A stretch of 40,157 bases of DNA from contig CAMFBH010000019.1 in assembly GCA_945948515.1 (NCBI GenBank), positions 1 through 40,157 on the forward strand, written 5' to 3'. This DNA comes from an uncultured Clostridia bacterium. Its GTDB lineage: Bacteria; Bacillota; Clostridia; Oscillospirales; Acutalibacteraceae. Below, in pieces: positions 8,096 to 15,499 of this stretch (positions are counted from its first letter, which is position 1; every line of letters begins with the position of its first letter). A program made the position numbers and the translations under genes. A model generated the notes under the pieces. It saw only the letters and a program-made list of their open reading frames with translations. It was not told the origin of the DNA and ran no database searches.

Positions 8096-9063
8096 TACTC
8101 ATTTTCCTTTACTATTCTGAATGCAAGCTCGCACAGCTGTTCAAAATGCTCAAAGGTTCCTATTTCCTTTCTGAGCTGTGCTCCGCCCCTCATTCCCTTT
8201 GTGTAGTATGCCGCGTGATGGCGCGCCTCTCTCATTCCCGTGTATTCACCTTTATATTCAATTAGCTTTTCAATGTGGGAAAGCATAACCGCCATTTTCT
8301 GCGCCGCAGACGGCTCGGGTATAACCCTGCACTCGCTGAAGTATGCAGAAAGCCTTTGAAATATCCACGGATTTCCAAGTGCTCCTCTGCCAATCATAAC
8401 AGCATCGCAATTAGTATATTCAAGCATTCGCGTTGCCGACTGTTCATCGGTAACATCGCCGTTTCCGATAACGGGAATATCGAGCGCGCTCTTTATCTGC
8501 TTAATTATTTCCAAATCAGCCTTGCCCGAATACATTTCCTGCCGCGTTCTGCCGTGAACGGTTACTGCCGCCGCTCCGCCCTTTTCGCAAAGCCTTGCAA
8601 CCTCAAGAGCGCTCAGGCATTCATTATCCCAGCCCTTTCTTATTTTTACGGTTACGGGAGTTTTTACCGCTTCCGACACCGCTTTTGTTATCTCATAGCA
8701 AAGCTGAGGATTTTTCATAAGCGCGGCTCCCGCTCCGTTGCCCGCAACCTTCGGTGCAGGACATCCCATATTAATATCAATAATTTCCGGGTGGAACTCT
8801 TTTTCAATTCTTTCGGCGGCAAGAGCCATAACCTCGGGCTCTGTTCCGAAAATCTGCGCGCCTGACGGTCTTTCCTCAGGGCTTAAATATAAAAGCTCGG
8901 CGCTTTTTTTATCGTTCATTGTGTAGCCCTTTGCACTAACCATTTCCGAAACGGTGTAGGCGGCACCGAAATGAACGCAAAGCTCGCGGAACGCCCTGTC
9001 GCAAACGCCAGCCATCGGCGCAAGAAAAAATATATTTTTAAATTCAACATCTTTAATATTCAT
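8095..9063 (-). CDS. dusB: tRNA-dihydrouridine synthase (DusB family)
   Basis: A 322-residue FMN-dependent TIM-barrel enzyme that reduces uridine to dihydrouridine in tRNA D-loops. Motifs: FFLAPMAGVCDRAFREL at the N-terminus, DINMGCPAPKVAGNGAG with catalytic C101, TVHGRTRQEMYSGKAD, and VIGNGDV for FMN phosphate binding. A longer frame extends to 9138, but that stretch overlaps the promoter at 9103-9130, so the ATG at 9063 is preferred even though it has no strong Shine-Dalgarno. It is first in an operon with nagA and trmL and divergent from polA. Confidence 0.94.
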   Translation of the reverse strand: MNIKDVEFKNIFFLAPMAGVCDRAFRELCVHFGAAYTVSEMVSAKGYTMNDKKSAELLYLSPEERPSGAQIFGTEPEVMALAAERIEKEFHPEIIDINMGCPAPKVAGNGAGAALMKNPQLCYEITKAVSEAVKTPVTVKIRKGWDNECLSALEVARLCEKGGAAAVTVHGRTRQEMYSGKADLEIIKQIKSALDIPVIGNGDVTDEQSATRMLEYTNCDAVMIGRGALGNPWIFQRLSAYFSECRVIPEPSAAQKMAVMLSHIEKLIEYKGEYTGMREARHHAAYYTKGMRGGAQLRKEIGTFEHFEQLCELAFRIVKENE

Positions 9064-9102
9064 AATGATTAATATAGCACAAATACATTCTAAAATCAAA
9101 TT

Positions 9103-9130
9103 ATTATAAGAGCACATTTCAAAACCGCAA
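9103..9130 (-). promoter_or_regulatory. Promoter for dusB-nagA-trmL
   Basis: On the minus strand TTGCGG (9130-9125) and TATAAT (9108-9103) are separated by 16 nt, about 40 nt from the dusB ATG. It is nearly back to back with the polA promoter. Confidence 0.6.
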
Positions 9131-9145
9131 TTTTGCATTTTTTTG

Positions 9146-9174
9146 TTGGAGCGAAGAGGTTTTTGTGATATAAT
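9146..9174 (+). promoter_or_regulatory. Promoter for polA
   Basis: TTGGAG (9146-9151), a 17 nt spacer ending in TGA, and TATAAT (9169-9174) form an extended -10 promoter 30 nt upstream of the polA ATG. Confidence 0.75.
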
Positions 9175-9204
9175 ACTACCATAATACTCCTTGAGGTTTT
9201 AAAA

Positions 9205-11808
9205 ATGAAAATACTTGTTCTTGACGGCAACAGTATTGCCAACCGCGCTTTTTACGGTATTAAGCTTCTTACAAATAAAAAAGGAAACTACACAAACGCT
9301 ATTTACGGCTTTTTGAAAATTTTGCAAAAGCTCTGCGACTCCTGCTCTCCCGATGCCTGCGCAGTTGCTTTTGATGTTCACGCTCCAACCTTCAGGCACG
9401 AAATGTATGAGCACTACAAGGAGGGGCGCCATGCAATGCCCGAGGAGCTTCGTGAGCAGATGCCCGTTTTAAAAAATCTGCTTAATCTTCTCGGCTACAA
9501 AACAGTTGAATGTGCCGGCTGGGAGGCAGACGACATTCTCGGAACTCTTGCCGAGGAATGCAGAAAGCAGGGCTGTGAGTGCTATATTTCAACGGGCGAC
9601 CGCGACTCGCTTCAGCTTGCGCATGGCGGAGTTCGTGTTTATCTTGCAAGAACGCTTCACGGTCAGGCAGAAACGGCTCTCTATGATGAAAACAGAATTC
9701 TTGAAGAATACGGAGTTACAAGCAGAGAGCTTATTCAGGTTAAGGCAATTCAAGGAGATACATCGGATAAAATCCCCGGTGTTCCCGGTATCGGCGAAAA
9801 AGGAGCGCTTGCGCTAATTTCCCAATACCATTCGGTTGATTATATTTATGAAAACATTGATTCAATAGATGTTAAAGAGGGAATAAGAAATAAGCTTAAA
9901 AACGGAAAGGAAAGCGCTTATCTCTCGCTGAAGCTCGGAACAATATCAACAGATGTTCCGATTGACAGGAATTTAAGCTCCTACAAAATCGAATGCAAAA
10001 ACAAGCAGGAGGCGGCAAAGGAGCTTGCACGCCTTGAGCTTTACTCCCTTATGGACAAGTTTAACCTCAGTGCCTCTGATTTTCACGAGGAAGCAGAAGA
10101 GGAAAAAGAGGAACGAAATCTTGAAAGGCTCACCTGCCTTCTTGCCGACGATTTGCTTGAGCGTTTAAAAAAGCAAAAAAGGTCTTACTGCCTTGCAAGG
10201 CTTGAAACAGGCGCGCCAGATGCGCTGTACTTTGCCGACGGCGACACCGTTTTTGTTATGCCGAGTGACGCTCAGGAGTTTTCCTACTTTGTGCGTACTC
10301 TTTTTGGAAGCGAAGAAATTGAGCTTTATTCCTACAACACAAAGCTTCTTCACCGCCTTGCCGCTCAAATGGAAATTGAATGCAAATGTGTTAAGGGCGA
10401 CCTTATGCTCAGCGCATATCTTCTTAATCCCTCCGACAGCAATTATTCGATAGAGCGACTTTGTGCCGATTTCAATGTTCCCATGCCCACATATGCCGAC
10501 TCTCTCGGAAACGGCGATGAATATGTTGAAAAATGCGCTGTTCTCAAACAGCTTTTTGAAAAAACAGATGTGCTTCTCGACGAAGCAGAACAGCGTTCGC
10601 TTCTTGAAAGCATTGAGCTTCCGCTCAGCGCCGTTCTTGCCCGAATGGAAATTACGGGAGTTGCAGTTGACAAAAACGGCATAGAGGATTTCGGCAAAAT
10701 GCTTGAGGAAAAAATCAATCTTCTTATGCAGGAAATATATGAGCTTGCCGGCGAAGAGTTCAACATTAATTCTCCAAAGCAGCTCGGAACGGTACTTTTT
10801 GAAAGGCTTAATCTTCCCGCAAAGAAAAAAACCAAGAGCGGATATTCAACAAACGCCGAGGTGCTTGAATCACTTGTTAACGCCCACCCGATTGTTTCAC
10901 TTGTTCTTGAATACAGAAGCCTTGCCAAGCTGAAATCAACCTACTGCGACGGACTTTTGAAGGTTATTGCAGACGACGGAAGAATTCACACCTCGTTTAA
11001 TCAGGTTGAAACCAGAACAGGCAGAATTTCAAGCCTTGAGCCAAATCTTCAGAACATACCTGTTCGCACCGAGCTCGGAAGAGAAATGCGCAGATTTTTT
11101 GTTGCAGGAAAAGGCTGTGTGCTTGCAGATGCCGATTACAGCCAAATTGAACTTCGCGTTCTTGCCGACCTTTCAGGCGACGAAAATATGATAAATGCAT
11201 TCAACAATAATGATGATATTCACACGATAACCGCAAGCCAGGTATTTAATCTTCCCTGCGAAATGGTTACTCCGCAGATGAGAAGCAGGGCAAAGGCAGT
11301 TAATTTCGGAATTGTTTACGGCATAGGCGCTTACAGTCTTGCCAAGGATATCGGCGTTTCAAATAAAGAAGCAAAGCAGTATATTGATAACTACCTCGCA
11401 ACATACCACGGCGTTGCCGATTATATGAACAAAATGATTGACAGCGCAAAAGAGCTCGGATATGCAAAAACTCTTTTCAACAGAAGAAGATACCTTCCCG
11501 AGCTTAACTCCTCAAACCATATGATGCGCGCATTCGGTGAACGCGTTGCAAGAAACATGCCTATTCAGGGAACCGCCGCAGACATTATTAAAATTGCAAT
11601 GATTAAGGTTGATTCACGGCTGAGAAGCGAAAAACTTTCGGCGCGCCTTATTCTTCAGGTTCACGACGAGCTTATCGTTGAAGCTCCCGAAAACGAGGAA
11701 GAACAAGTTATAAATATTCTTAAAGAGGAAATGGAGAATGCCTGCCGGATGAAGGTTAAGCTTACCGCTGATGCCAAATCCGGAAAATCATGGTACGACA
11801 CACATTAA
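9205..11808 (+). CDS. polA: DNA polymerase I with an apparently inactive 3'-5' exonuclease domain
   Basis: An 867-residue family A polymerase for Okazaki-fragment processing and repair. Residues 1-290 are the 5'-3' exonuclease (LVLDGNSIANRAFYG; ADDILGTLAE; STGDRDSLQL; GDTSDKIPGVPGIGEKGA). Residues 300-460 occupy the 3'-5' exonuclease position but lack the metal aspartates: the DTET motif reads RLET and the second motif has no NxxxD. This is as in Bacillus Pol I, so no proofreading is expected. The polymerase domain has motif A ADYSQIELRVLAD, motif B RSRAKAVNFGIVYG and motif C LQVHDELIVE. The ATG has a TTGAGG ribosome binding site. It is followed 2 nt later by rimI and then tsaD. Confidence 0.98.
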   Translation: MKILVLDGNSIANRAFYGIKLLTNKKGNYTNAIYGFLKILQKLCDSCSPDACAVAFDVHAPTFRHEMYEHYKEGRHAMPEELREQMPVLKNLLNLLGYKTVECAGWEADDILGTLAEECRKQGCECYISTGDRDSLQLAHGGVRVYLARTLHGQAETALYDENRILEEYGVTSRELIQVKAIQGDTSDKIPGVPGIGEKGALALISQYHSVDYIYENIDSIDVKEGIRNKLKNGKESAYLSLKLGTISTDVPIDRNLSSYKIECKNKQEAAKELARLELYSLMDKFNLSASDFHEEAEEEKEERNLERLTCLLADDLLERLKKQKRSYCLARLETGAPDALYFADGDTVFVMPSDAQEFSYFVRTLFGSEEIELYSYNTKLLHRLAAQMEIECKCVKGDLMLSAYLLNPSDSNYSIERLCADFNVPMPTYADSLGNGDEYVEKCAVLKQLFEKTDVLLDEAEQRSLLESIELPLSAVLARMEITGVAVDKNGIEDFGKMLEEKINLLMQEIYELAGEEFNINSPKQLGTVLFERLNLPAKKKTKSGYSTNAEVLESLVNAHPIVSLVLEYRSLAKLKSTYCDGLLKVIADDGRIHTSFNQVETRTGRISSLEPNLQNIPVRTELGREMRRFFVAGKGCVLADADYSQIELRVLADLSGDENMINAFNNNDDIHTITASQVFNLPCEMVTPQMRSRAKAVNFGIVYGIGAYSLAKDIGVSNKEAKQYIDNYLATYHGVADYMNKMIDSAKELGYAKTLFNRRRYLPELNSSNHMMRAFGERVARNMPIQGTAADIIKIAMIKVDSRLRSEKLSARLILQVHDELIVEAPENEEEQVINILKEEMENACRMKVKLTADAKSGKSWYDTH

Positions 11809-11810
11809 CA

Positions 11811-12248
11811 ATGATTACTATTGAAAGCTTTAAAAAAGAGCATGTAAAAGCTGTTGCCGAAATTGAAAAAGCCTGCTTTTCTTCCCCGTGGAGCGAAAAC
11901 GCTCTTTCGGAGGAGCTAACAAACGAAAACGCTCATTTTCTCACGGCTTTTTTTAACGGAGAGATTGCAGGCTATCTCGGGCTTCATATTATATGCGGTG
12001 AGGGATATATAACAAATATTGCCGTTTTGCCCGATTACAGACGGCACGGAATTGCAAAAGCCCTCATTACCGAGGCGTTTAAAAACGATTTAACCTTTAT
12101 AACTCTTGAGGTCAGAAAAAGCAATCTTCCCGCAATAAGCCTTTATAAAAGCCTTGGATTTGATGAGGTCGGAGAAAGAAAAAGCTTTTATTCAAATCCC
12201 GAAGAAAATGCAATTCTTATGACGAAACACTTTAAGGAGATAGTGTGA
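11811..12248 (+). CDS. rimI: Ribosomal protein bS18 N-alanine acetyltransferase RimI-like (GNAT)
   Basis: A 145-residue GNAT acetyltransferase. ACFSSPWSE near the N-terminus and the acetyl-CoA loop VLPDYRRHGIAKALI are typical of RimI, which acetylates the N-terminus of ribosomal protein S18. SLYKSLGFDEVGERKSFY at the C-terminus also fits. An earlier in-frame ATG at 11790 lies inside polA; the ATG at 11811, 2 nt after the polA stop, matches the usual RimI N-terminus and suggests re-initiation. In many bacteria rimI sits with tsaB, tsaE and tsaD; here only tsaD follows. The stop codon lies inside a perfect-looking hairpin (12237-12264). Confidence 0.88.
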   Translation: MITIESFKKEHVKAVAEIEKACFSSPWSENALSEELTNENAHFLTAFFNGEIAGYLGLHIICGEGYITNIAVLPDYRRHGIAKALITEAFKNDLTFITLEVRKSNLPAISLYKSLGFDEVGERKSFYSNPEENAILMTKHFKEIV

Positions 12249-12398
12249 AAAATCACACTGTCTCGATTATATTGCCCTCAAAATTTGCCTGAGGCATATT
12301 TTTGAGATGGCTGAATTCACATCACGCCTTGTCCGGCTACAACAAGGATTAACTGTGATTTTTAATAGCTATTTGTAGCCGGAAAGGCTATGTGAATT
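12237..12398 (+). promoter_or_regulatory. Structured intergenic element: three consecutive hairpins between rimI and tsaD
   Basis: Almost the whole gap folds. Hairpin 1 (12237-12264) is a 12 bp stem with one G-U pair and an AAAA loop, and it contains the rimI stop. Hairpin 2 (12274-12311) pairs GCC-CTCAAAA with TTTTGAG-AT-GGC, with an inner TGCC/GGCA stem. Hairpin 3 (12314-12398) pairs AATTCACAT with ATGTGAATT, then GCCTT with AAGGC, then CCGGCTACAA with TTGTAGCCGG, around a 30 nt apical region. No T-run follows any hairpin, so these are not intrinsic terminators. Hairpin 3 ends 3 nt before the tsaD ATG and tsaD has no free Shine-Dalgarno, so translational control is possible. A small repeated palindromic element is the alternative. 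I do not recognise a known family. Confidence 0.65.
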
Positions 12399-12401
12399 AA
12401 A

Positions 12402-13415
12402 ATGAAAATACTCGGAATTGAAAGCTCCTGCGATGAAACAGCGGCCGCAGTTGTTGAGGACGGCAGGCGCGTTCTTTCAAATATTATTGCAACATCTCTC
12501 GAAGAGCATAAGCTCTACGGCGGAGTTGTTCCCGAAATAGCATCAAGGCGGCACGCAGAAGCAATATCCGGAGTTGTGCGTGAGGCACTTGAAAAAGCGG
12601 AATGCACTATGGACGATATAGATGCAGTTGCCGTTACATACGCTCCCGGTCTTATAGGCGCACTGCTTGTAGGAGTGAGCTTTGCAAAGGCTCTTTGCCT
12701 CAGCACATCAAAGCCGCTTATTCCCGTTCATCACTTAAGAGGTCACATTGCCTCAAACTATATCAGCAGCGATGTTGAGCCGCCGTTTTTATGCCTTGTT
12801 GTTAGCGGCGGACACAGCCATATCGTTCGCGCAAACGATTACACAAGCTTTGAAATTATAGGAAAAACAAGGGACGATGCGGCAGGTGAGGCGCTCGATA
12901 AGGCAGGGCGCGCAATGCACCTTGAATACCCCGGCGGAATAAGCATTGATAAAATTTCAAAGGGTGCAAACGACTGGGCATATTCCTTTCCGCATCCTAA
13001 GGTTTCGGGCAGTGAATACGATTTCTCGTTCAGCGGTCTTAAAACCGCCGTTATAAACACAATTCATAATTCAGAGCAAAAAGGAGAAACTGTTAATATA
13101 CCCGACCTTGCCGCATCCTTTCAAAAGAGCGTTGTTATGTGCCTTGTTGATAATCTTGAAAAGGCATGCATTAATTTTAACAGTAAAAAAATTGTTCTTG
13201 CAGGAGGCGTAAGCGCAAACTCAAGGCTTCGCCTTGAATGTGAAAAAATGTGCAAAAAAAGAGGCGCAAGTCTTTATCTTCCCGAGCTCAAATACTGCGG
13301 CGACAACGCGGCAATGATTGCCTCCCAAGGCTATTATGAATTTAAAAACGGCGCAAGCGCAGAATTAAATCTAAATGCTTATGCAACTATGCCAATAGAT
13401 AAAGTCTATTATTAA
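12402..13415 (+). CDS. tsaD: tRNA N6-adenosine threonylcarbamoyltransferase
   Basis: A 337-residue ASKHA-fold enzyme that transfers threonylcarbamoyl from TC-AMP to A37 of ANN-decoding tRNAs, working with TsaB and TsaE. Signatures are GIESSCDETAAAVV (5-18), EIASRRHAE, the metal site HHLRGH (H111 and H115), LVVSGGHSHI and the C-terminal KYCGDNAAMIA. The length is normal. The ATG is not preceded by a clear Shine-Dalgarno and sits 3 nt behind a long stem-loop. TsaB and TsaE are not in this window. A weak hairpin (AATAGA/TCTATT, 13394-13410) overlapping the end, followed by seven T residues, may terminate the polA-rimI-tsaD transcript. Confidence 0.97.
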   Translation: MKILGIESSCDETAAAVVEDGRRVLSNIIATSLEEHKLYGGVVPEIASRRHAEAISGVVREALEKAECTMDDIDAVAVTYAPGLIGALLVGVSFAKALCLSTSKPLIPVHHLRGHIASNYISSDVEPPFLCLVVSGGHSHIVRANDYTSFEIIGKTRDDAAGEALDKAGRAMHLEYPGGISIDKISKGANDWAYSFPHPKVSGSEYDFSFSGLKTAVINTIHNSEQKGETVNIPDLAASFQKSVVMCLVDNLEKACINFNSKKIVLAGGVSANSRLRLECEKMCKKRGASLYLPELKYCGDNAAMIASQGYYEFKNGASAELNLNAYATMPIDKVYY

Positions 13416-13437
13416 GAATTTTTTTACAATAAGTCTA

Positions 13438-13465
13438 TTGAAATAACGATATTATTTGATATAAT
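13438..13465 (+). promoter_or_regulatory. Promoter for pckG
   Basis: TTGAAA (13438-13443) and TATAAT (13460-13465) with a 16 nt spacer; TGA directly precedes the -10 (extended -10). It leaves a leader of about 75 nt. Confidence 0.75.
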
Positions 13466-13470
13466 TATAA

Positions 13471-13532
13471 TAACAAAAAATGCGGTAATTTTAATCATAT
13501 AACTTTTTTTGTTAATTTATTGCAATATGCAA
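13471..13532 (+). promoter_or_regulatory. Inverted repeats in the pckG leader
   Basis: TAACAAAAAA (13471-13480) is complementary to TTTTTTGTTA (13505-13514), giving a 10 bp A/T-rich stem-loop at the start of the transcript. A second palindrome, TTGCA-ATA-TGCAA (13520-13532), lies just before the AAAGGAG ribosome binding site. They could be an operator or an RNA element controlling this gluconeogenic/anaplerotic gene. No regulator can be named. Confidence 0.4.
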
Positions 13533-13544
13533 AGGAGAATAAAT

Positions 13545-15323
13545 ATGGAAAATCTCACTTCCAATAAGTCCGTGCTTTCATGGCTGGACGAAAAGATTGA
13601 CCTTCTCAAGCCTTCAAAAATCGTTTGGATTGACGGCTCCGAGGAGCAGATTGCTGCTCTTAAAAAGGAAGCTTGCGAAACAGGCGAAATGATTAAGCTT
13701 AATGAGGAGCTTCTTCCCGACTGCTATCTTCACAGAACAGCAGAAAACGATGTTGCCCGTGTTGAAGCACGCACTCTTATCTGCTCAAGAGAAGAAAAAG
13801 ATGCAGGCCCCACAAACCACTGGATGGATCCTCAAAAAGCATACAAAATGCTCTACGACATTGCTGCCGGCTCATACGAGGGCAGAACAATGTATATCAT
13901 TCCTTATTCAATGGGTCCCGTTGGTTCTCCGTTCTCAAAAATCGGTATTGAGGTAACAGATTCAATTTATGTTGTCCTCAATATGAACATTATGACAAGA
14001 GTAGGAAAGAATGTTCTTGACGCTCTCGGCGATTCAAACGACTGGGTTCGCGGACTTCATGCAAAATGCAATGTTGACCCCGAAAACAGATGGATTTGCC
14101 AGTTCCCCGAGGACAACACAATTATCAGCGTAAACTCTGCATACGGCGGAAATGTTCTTCTCGGTAAAAAGTGCTTCGCTCTCAGAATTGCTTCTTATCA
14201 GGGTAAAAACGAAATGTGGCAGGCTGAGCATATGCTTATTCTCGGTCTTCAGAATCCTCAGGGCGAGGTTAAATACATCTGCGCCGCTTTCCCGTCTGCA
14301 TGCGGTAAAACAAACCTTGCAATGCTCATTCCTCCGGAGGGATATGCAAAGAAAGGCTACAAGGTTTGGTGCGTAGGCGACGATATTTCTTGGATCAGAA
14401 AAGGTCCCGACGGCAGACTTTATGCTATCAACCCCGAAAACGGTTTCTTCGGCGTTGCTCCCGGCACAAATATGAAGTCAAACCCGAATGCTCTTATTTC
14501 AACTCAGAAGGGCACAATCTTCACAAATGTTGCTCTTAATCTTGATAACAACACCGTTTGGTGGGAAGGCCTCGACAAGAATCCGCCCACAAACGCAATT
14601 GACTGGAAGGGTAATCCCTGGAACGGTCAGGAAAGCGAAGAAAAGGGTGCTCATCCGAACTCAAGATTTACTGCTCCGGCTAAGAACTGCCCCTGCATTT
14701 CTCCTGAATTTGAAAATCCGCAGGGTGTTCCGATTTCAGCAATCGTATTCGGCGGCCGCCGTGCTAAACTCACTCCCCTTGTTTATCAGTCAAGAGACTG
14801 GAACAACGGTGTATTCGTTGGCTCAATCATGGCTTCCGAAACAACCGCAGCAGCAACAGGTGCAGTAGGCGTTGTTCGCCGCGACCCGATGGCAATGCTT
14901 CCCTTCTGCGGTTACGATATGGGAGATTACTGGCAGCACTGGATTGATATCGGCAAAACTCTTGATCCCGAAAAAGCTCCCAAAATCTTCAATGTTAACT
15001 GGTTCCGTAAGGATGACGAGGGCAACTTCCTCTGGCCCGGATTCGGCGATAATCTTCGTGTTCTCGATTGGATTATCAGCCGCTGCGACGGCAAGGCTGA
15101 TGCTCAGGAAACAGCTATCGGCTACCTTCCCTATGCTAAGGATATCAACCTCGAAGGTCTTGATATGACTGAGGCTGAGCTTGACAAGATTCTTGATGTT
15201 GACAAGGAAGCTTGGAAAGAAGAGGCTAAGGGAATTGAAGAGTTCTACGCTCAGTTCGGCGACACTCTTCCCGAAGAGCTTAAGCACCAGCTTTCAGTTC
15301 TCAAAGAGAACCTTGATAAATAA
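13545..15323 (+). CDS. pckG: Phosphoenolpyruvate carboxykinase (GTP type)
   Basis: A 592-residue enzyme interconverting oxaloacetate + GTP and PEP + CO2 + GDP. The GTP-PEPCK hallmarks are the P-loop with the reactive cysteine, FPSACGKTNLAM (C253-G-K-T256), the downstream GDDISWI metal-binding stretch and GGRRAKLTPLVYQS; the length fits the GTP class rather than the roughly 530-residue ATP class. In anaerobes it often fixes CO2 onto PEP to make oxaloacetate. An upstream in-frame ATG at 13509 exists, but AAAGGAG (13531-13537) fixes the start at 13545. It has its own promoter and terminator, so it is monocistronic. Confidence 0.97.
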   Translation: MENLTSNKSVLSWLDEKIDLLKPSKIVWIDGSEEQIAALKKEACETGEMIKLNEELLPDCYLHRTAENDVARVEARTLICSREEKDAGPTNHWMDPQKAYKMLYDIAAGSYEGRTMYIIPYSMGPVGSPFSKIGIEVTDSIYVVLNMNIMTRVGKNVLDALGDSNDWVRGLHAKCNVDPENRWICQFPEDNTIISVNSAYGGNVLLGKKCFALRIASYQGKNEMWQAEHMLILGLQNPQGEVKYICAAFPSACGKTNLAMLIPPEGYAKKGYKVWCVGDDISWIRKGPDGRLYAINPENGFFGVAPGTNMKSNPNALISTQKGTIFTNVALNLDNNTVWWEGLDKNPPTNAIDWKGNPWNGQESEEKGAHPNSRFTAPAKNCPCISPEFENPQGVPISAIVFGGRRAKLTPLVYQSRDWNNGVFVGSIMASETTAAATGAVGVVRRDPMAMLPFCGYDMGDYWQHWIDIGKTLDPEKAPKIFNVNWFRKDDEGNFLWPGFGDNLRVLDWIISRCDGKADAQETAIGYLPYAKDINLEGLDMTEAELDKILDVDKEAWKEEAKGIEEFYAQFGDTLPEELKHQLSVLKENLDK

Positions 15324-15343
15324 TGTATTAAATTAATAAATTT

Positions 15344-15374
15344 AGGGCTGTCTGAATAAGGCAGCCCTTTCTTT
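15344..15374 (+). terminator. Intrinsic terminator of pckG
   Basis: AGGGCTG pairs with CAGCCCT around an 11 nt loop, followed by TTTCTTT. Confidence 0.8.
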
Positions 15375-15416
15375 GTGAACAATATTTTAAAAATTTGTTG
15401 TATTTCTAAATATTTC

Positions 15417-15444
15417 TTGCATTTTTCTGAGAGAGCGCTATAAT
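15417..15444 (+). promoter_or_regulatory. Sigma-A promoter of htpG
   Basis: TTGCAT (15417-15422) and TATAAT (15439-15444) with a 16 nt spacer. The CIRCE operator begins 4 nt after the -10, so the transcription start falls inside it. Confidence 0.85.
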
Positions 15445-15448
15445 AGTA

Positions 15449-15475
15449 TTAGCACTCGTAAGAGTAGAGTGCTAA
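15449..15475 (+). promoter_or_regulatory. CIRCE element (HrcA operator) controlling htpG
   Basis: TTAGCACTC-N9-GAGTGCTAA is an exact match to the 9-9-9 CIRCE inverted repeat bound by the heat-shock repressor HrcA. It lies between the -10 and the htpG start, where HrcA would block transcription. CIRCE normally controls groESL and hrcA-grpE-dnaKJ; in B. subtilis htpG is not in the HrcA regulon. Confidence 0.95.
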
Positions 15476-15499
15476 TCTGCGAAATAAAGGATGATAAAT

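Noticed and set aside
8275-8865. 196-codon open frame antisense to dusB
   Set aside because: Lies wholly inside a well-supported gene, has no family resemblance or ribosome binding site, and is explained by codon bias of the sense strand.
10443-10928. 161-codon Ser-rich open frame antisense to polA
   Set aside because: A Ser/Arg-rich translation typical of the antisense of Glu/Leu-rich coding sequence; no supporting signals.
12237-12264. Intrinsic terminator at the rimI stop
   Set aside because: The stem is excellent but is followed by GATTATATT rather than a U-run, so intrinsic termination is unlikely.
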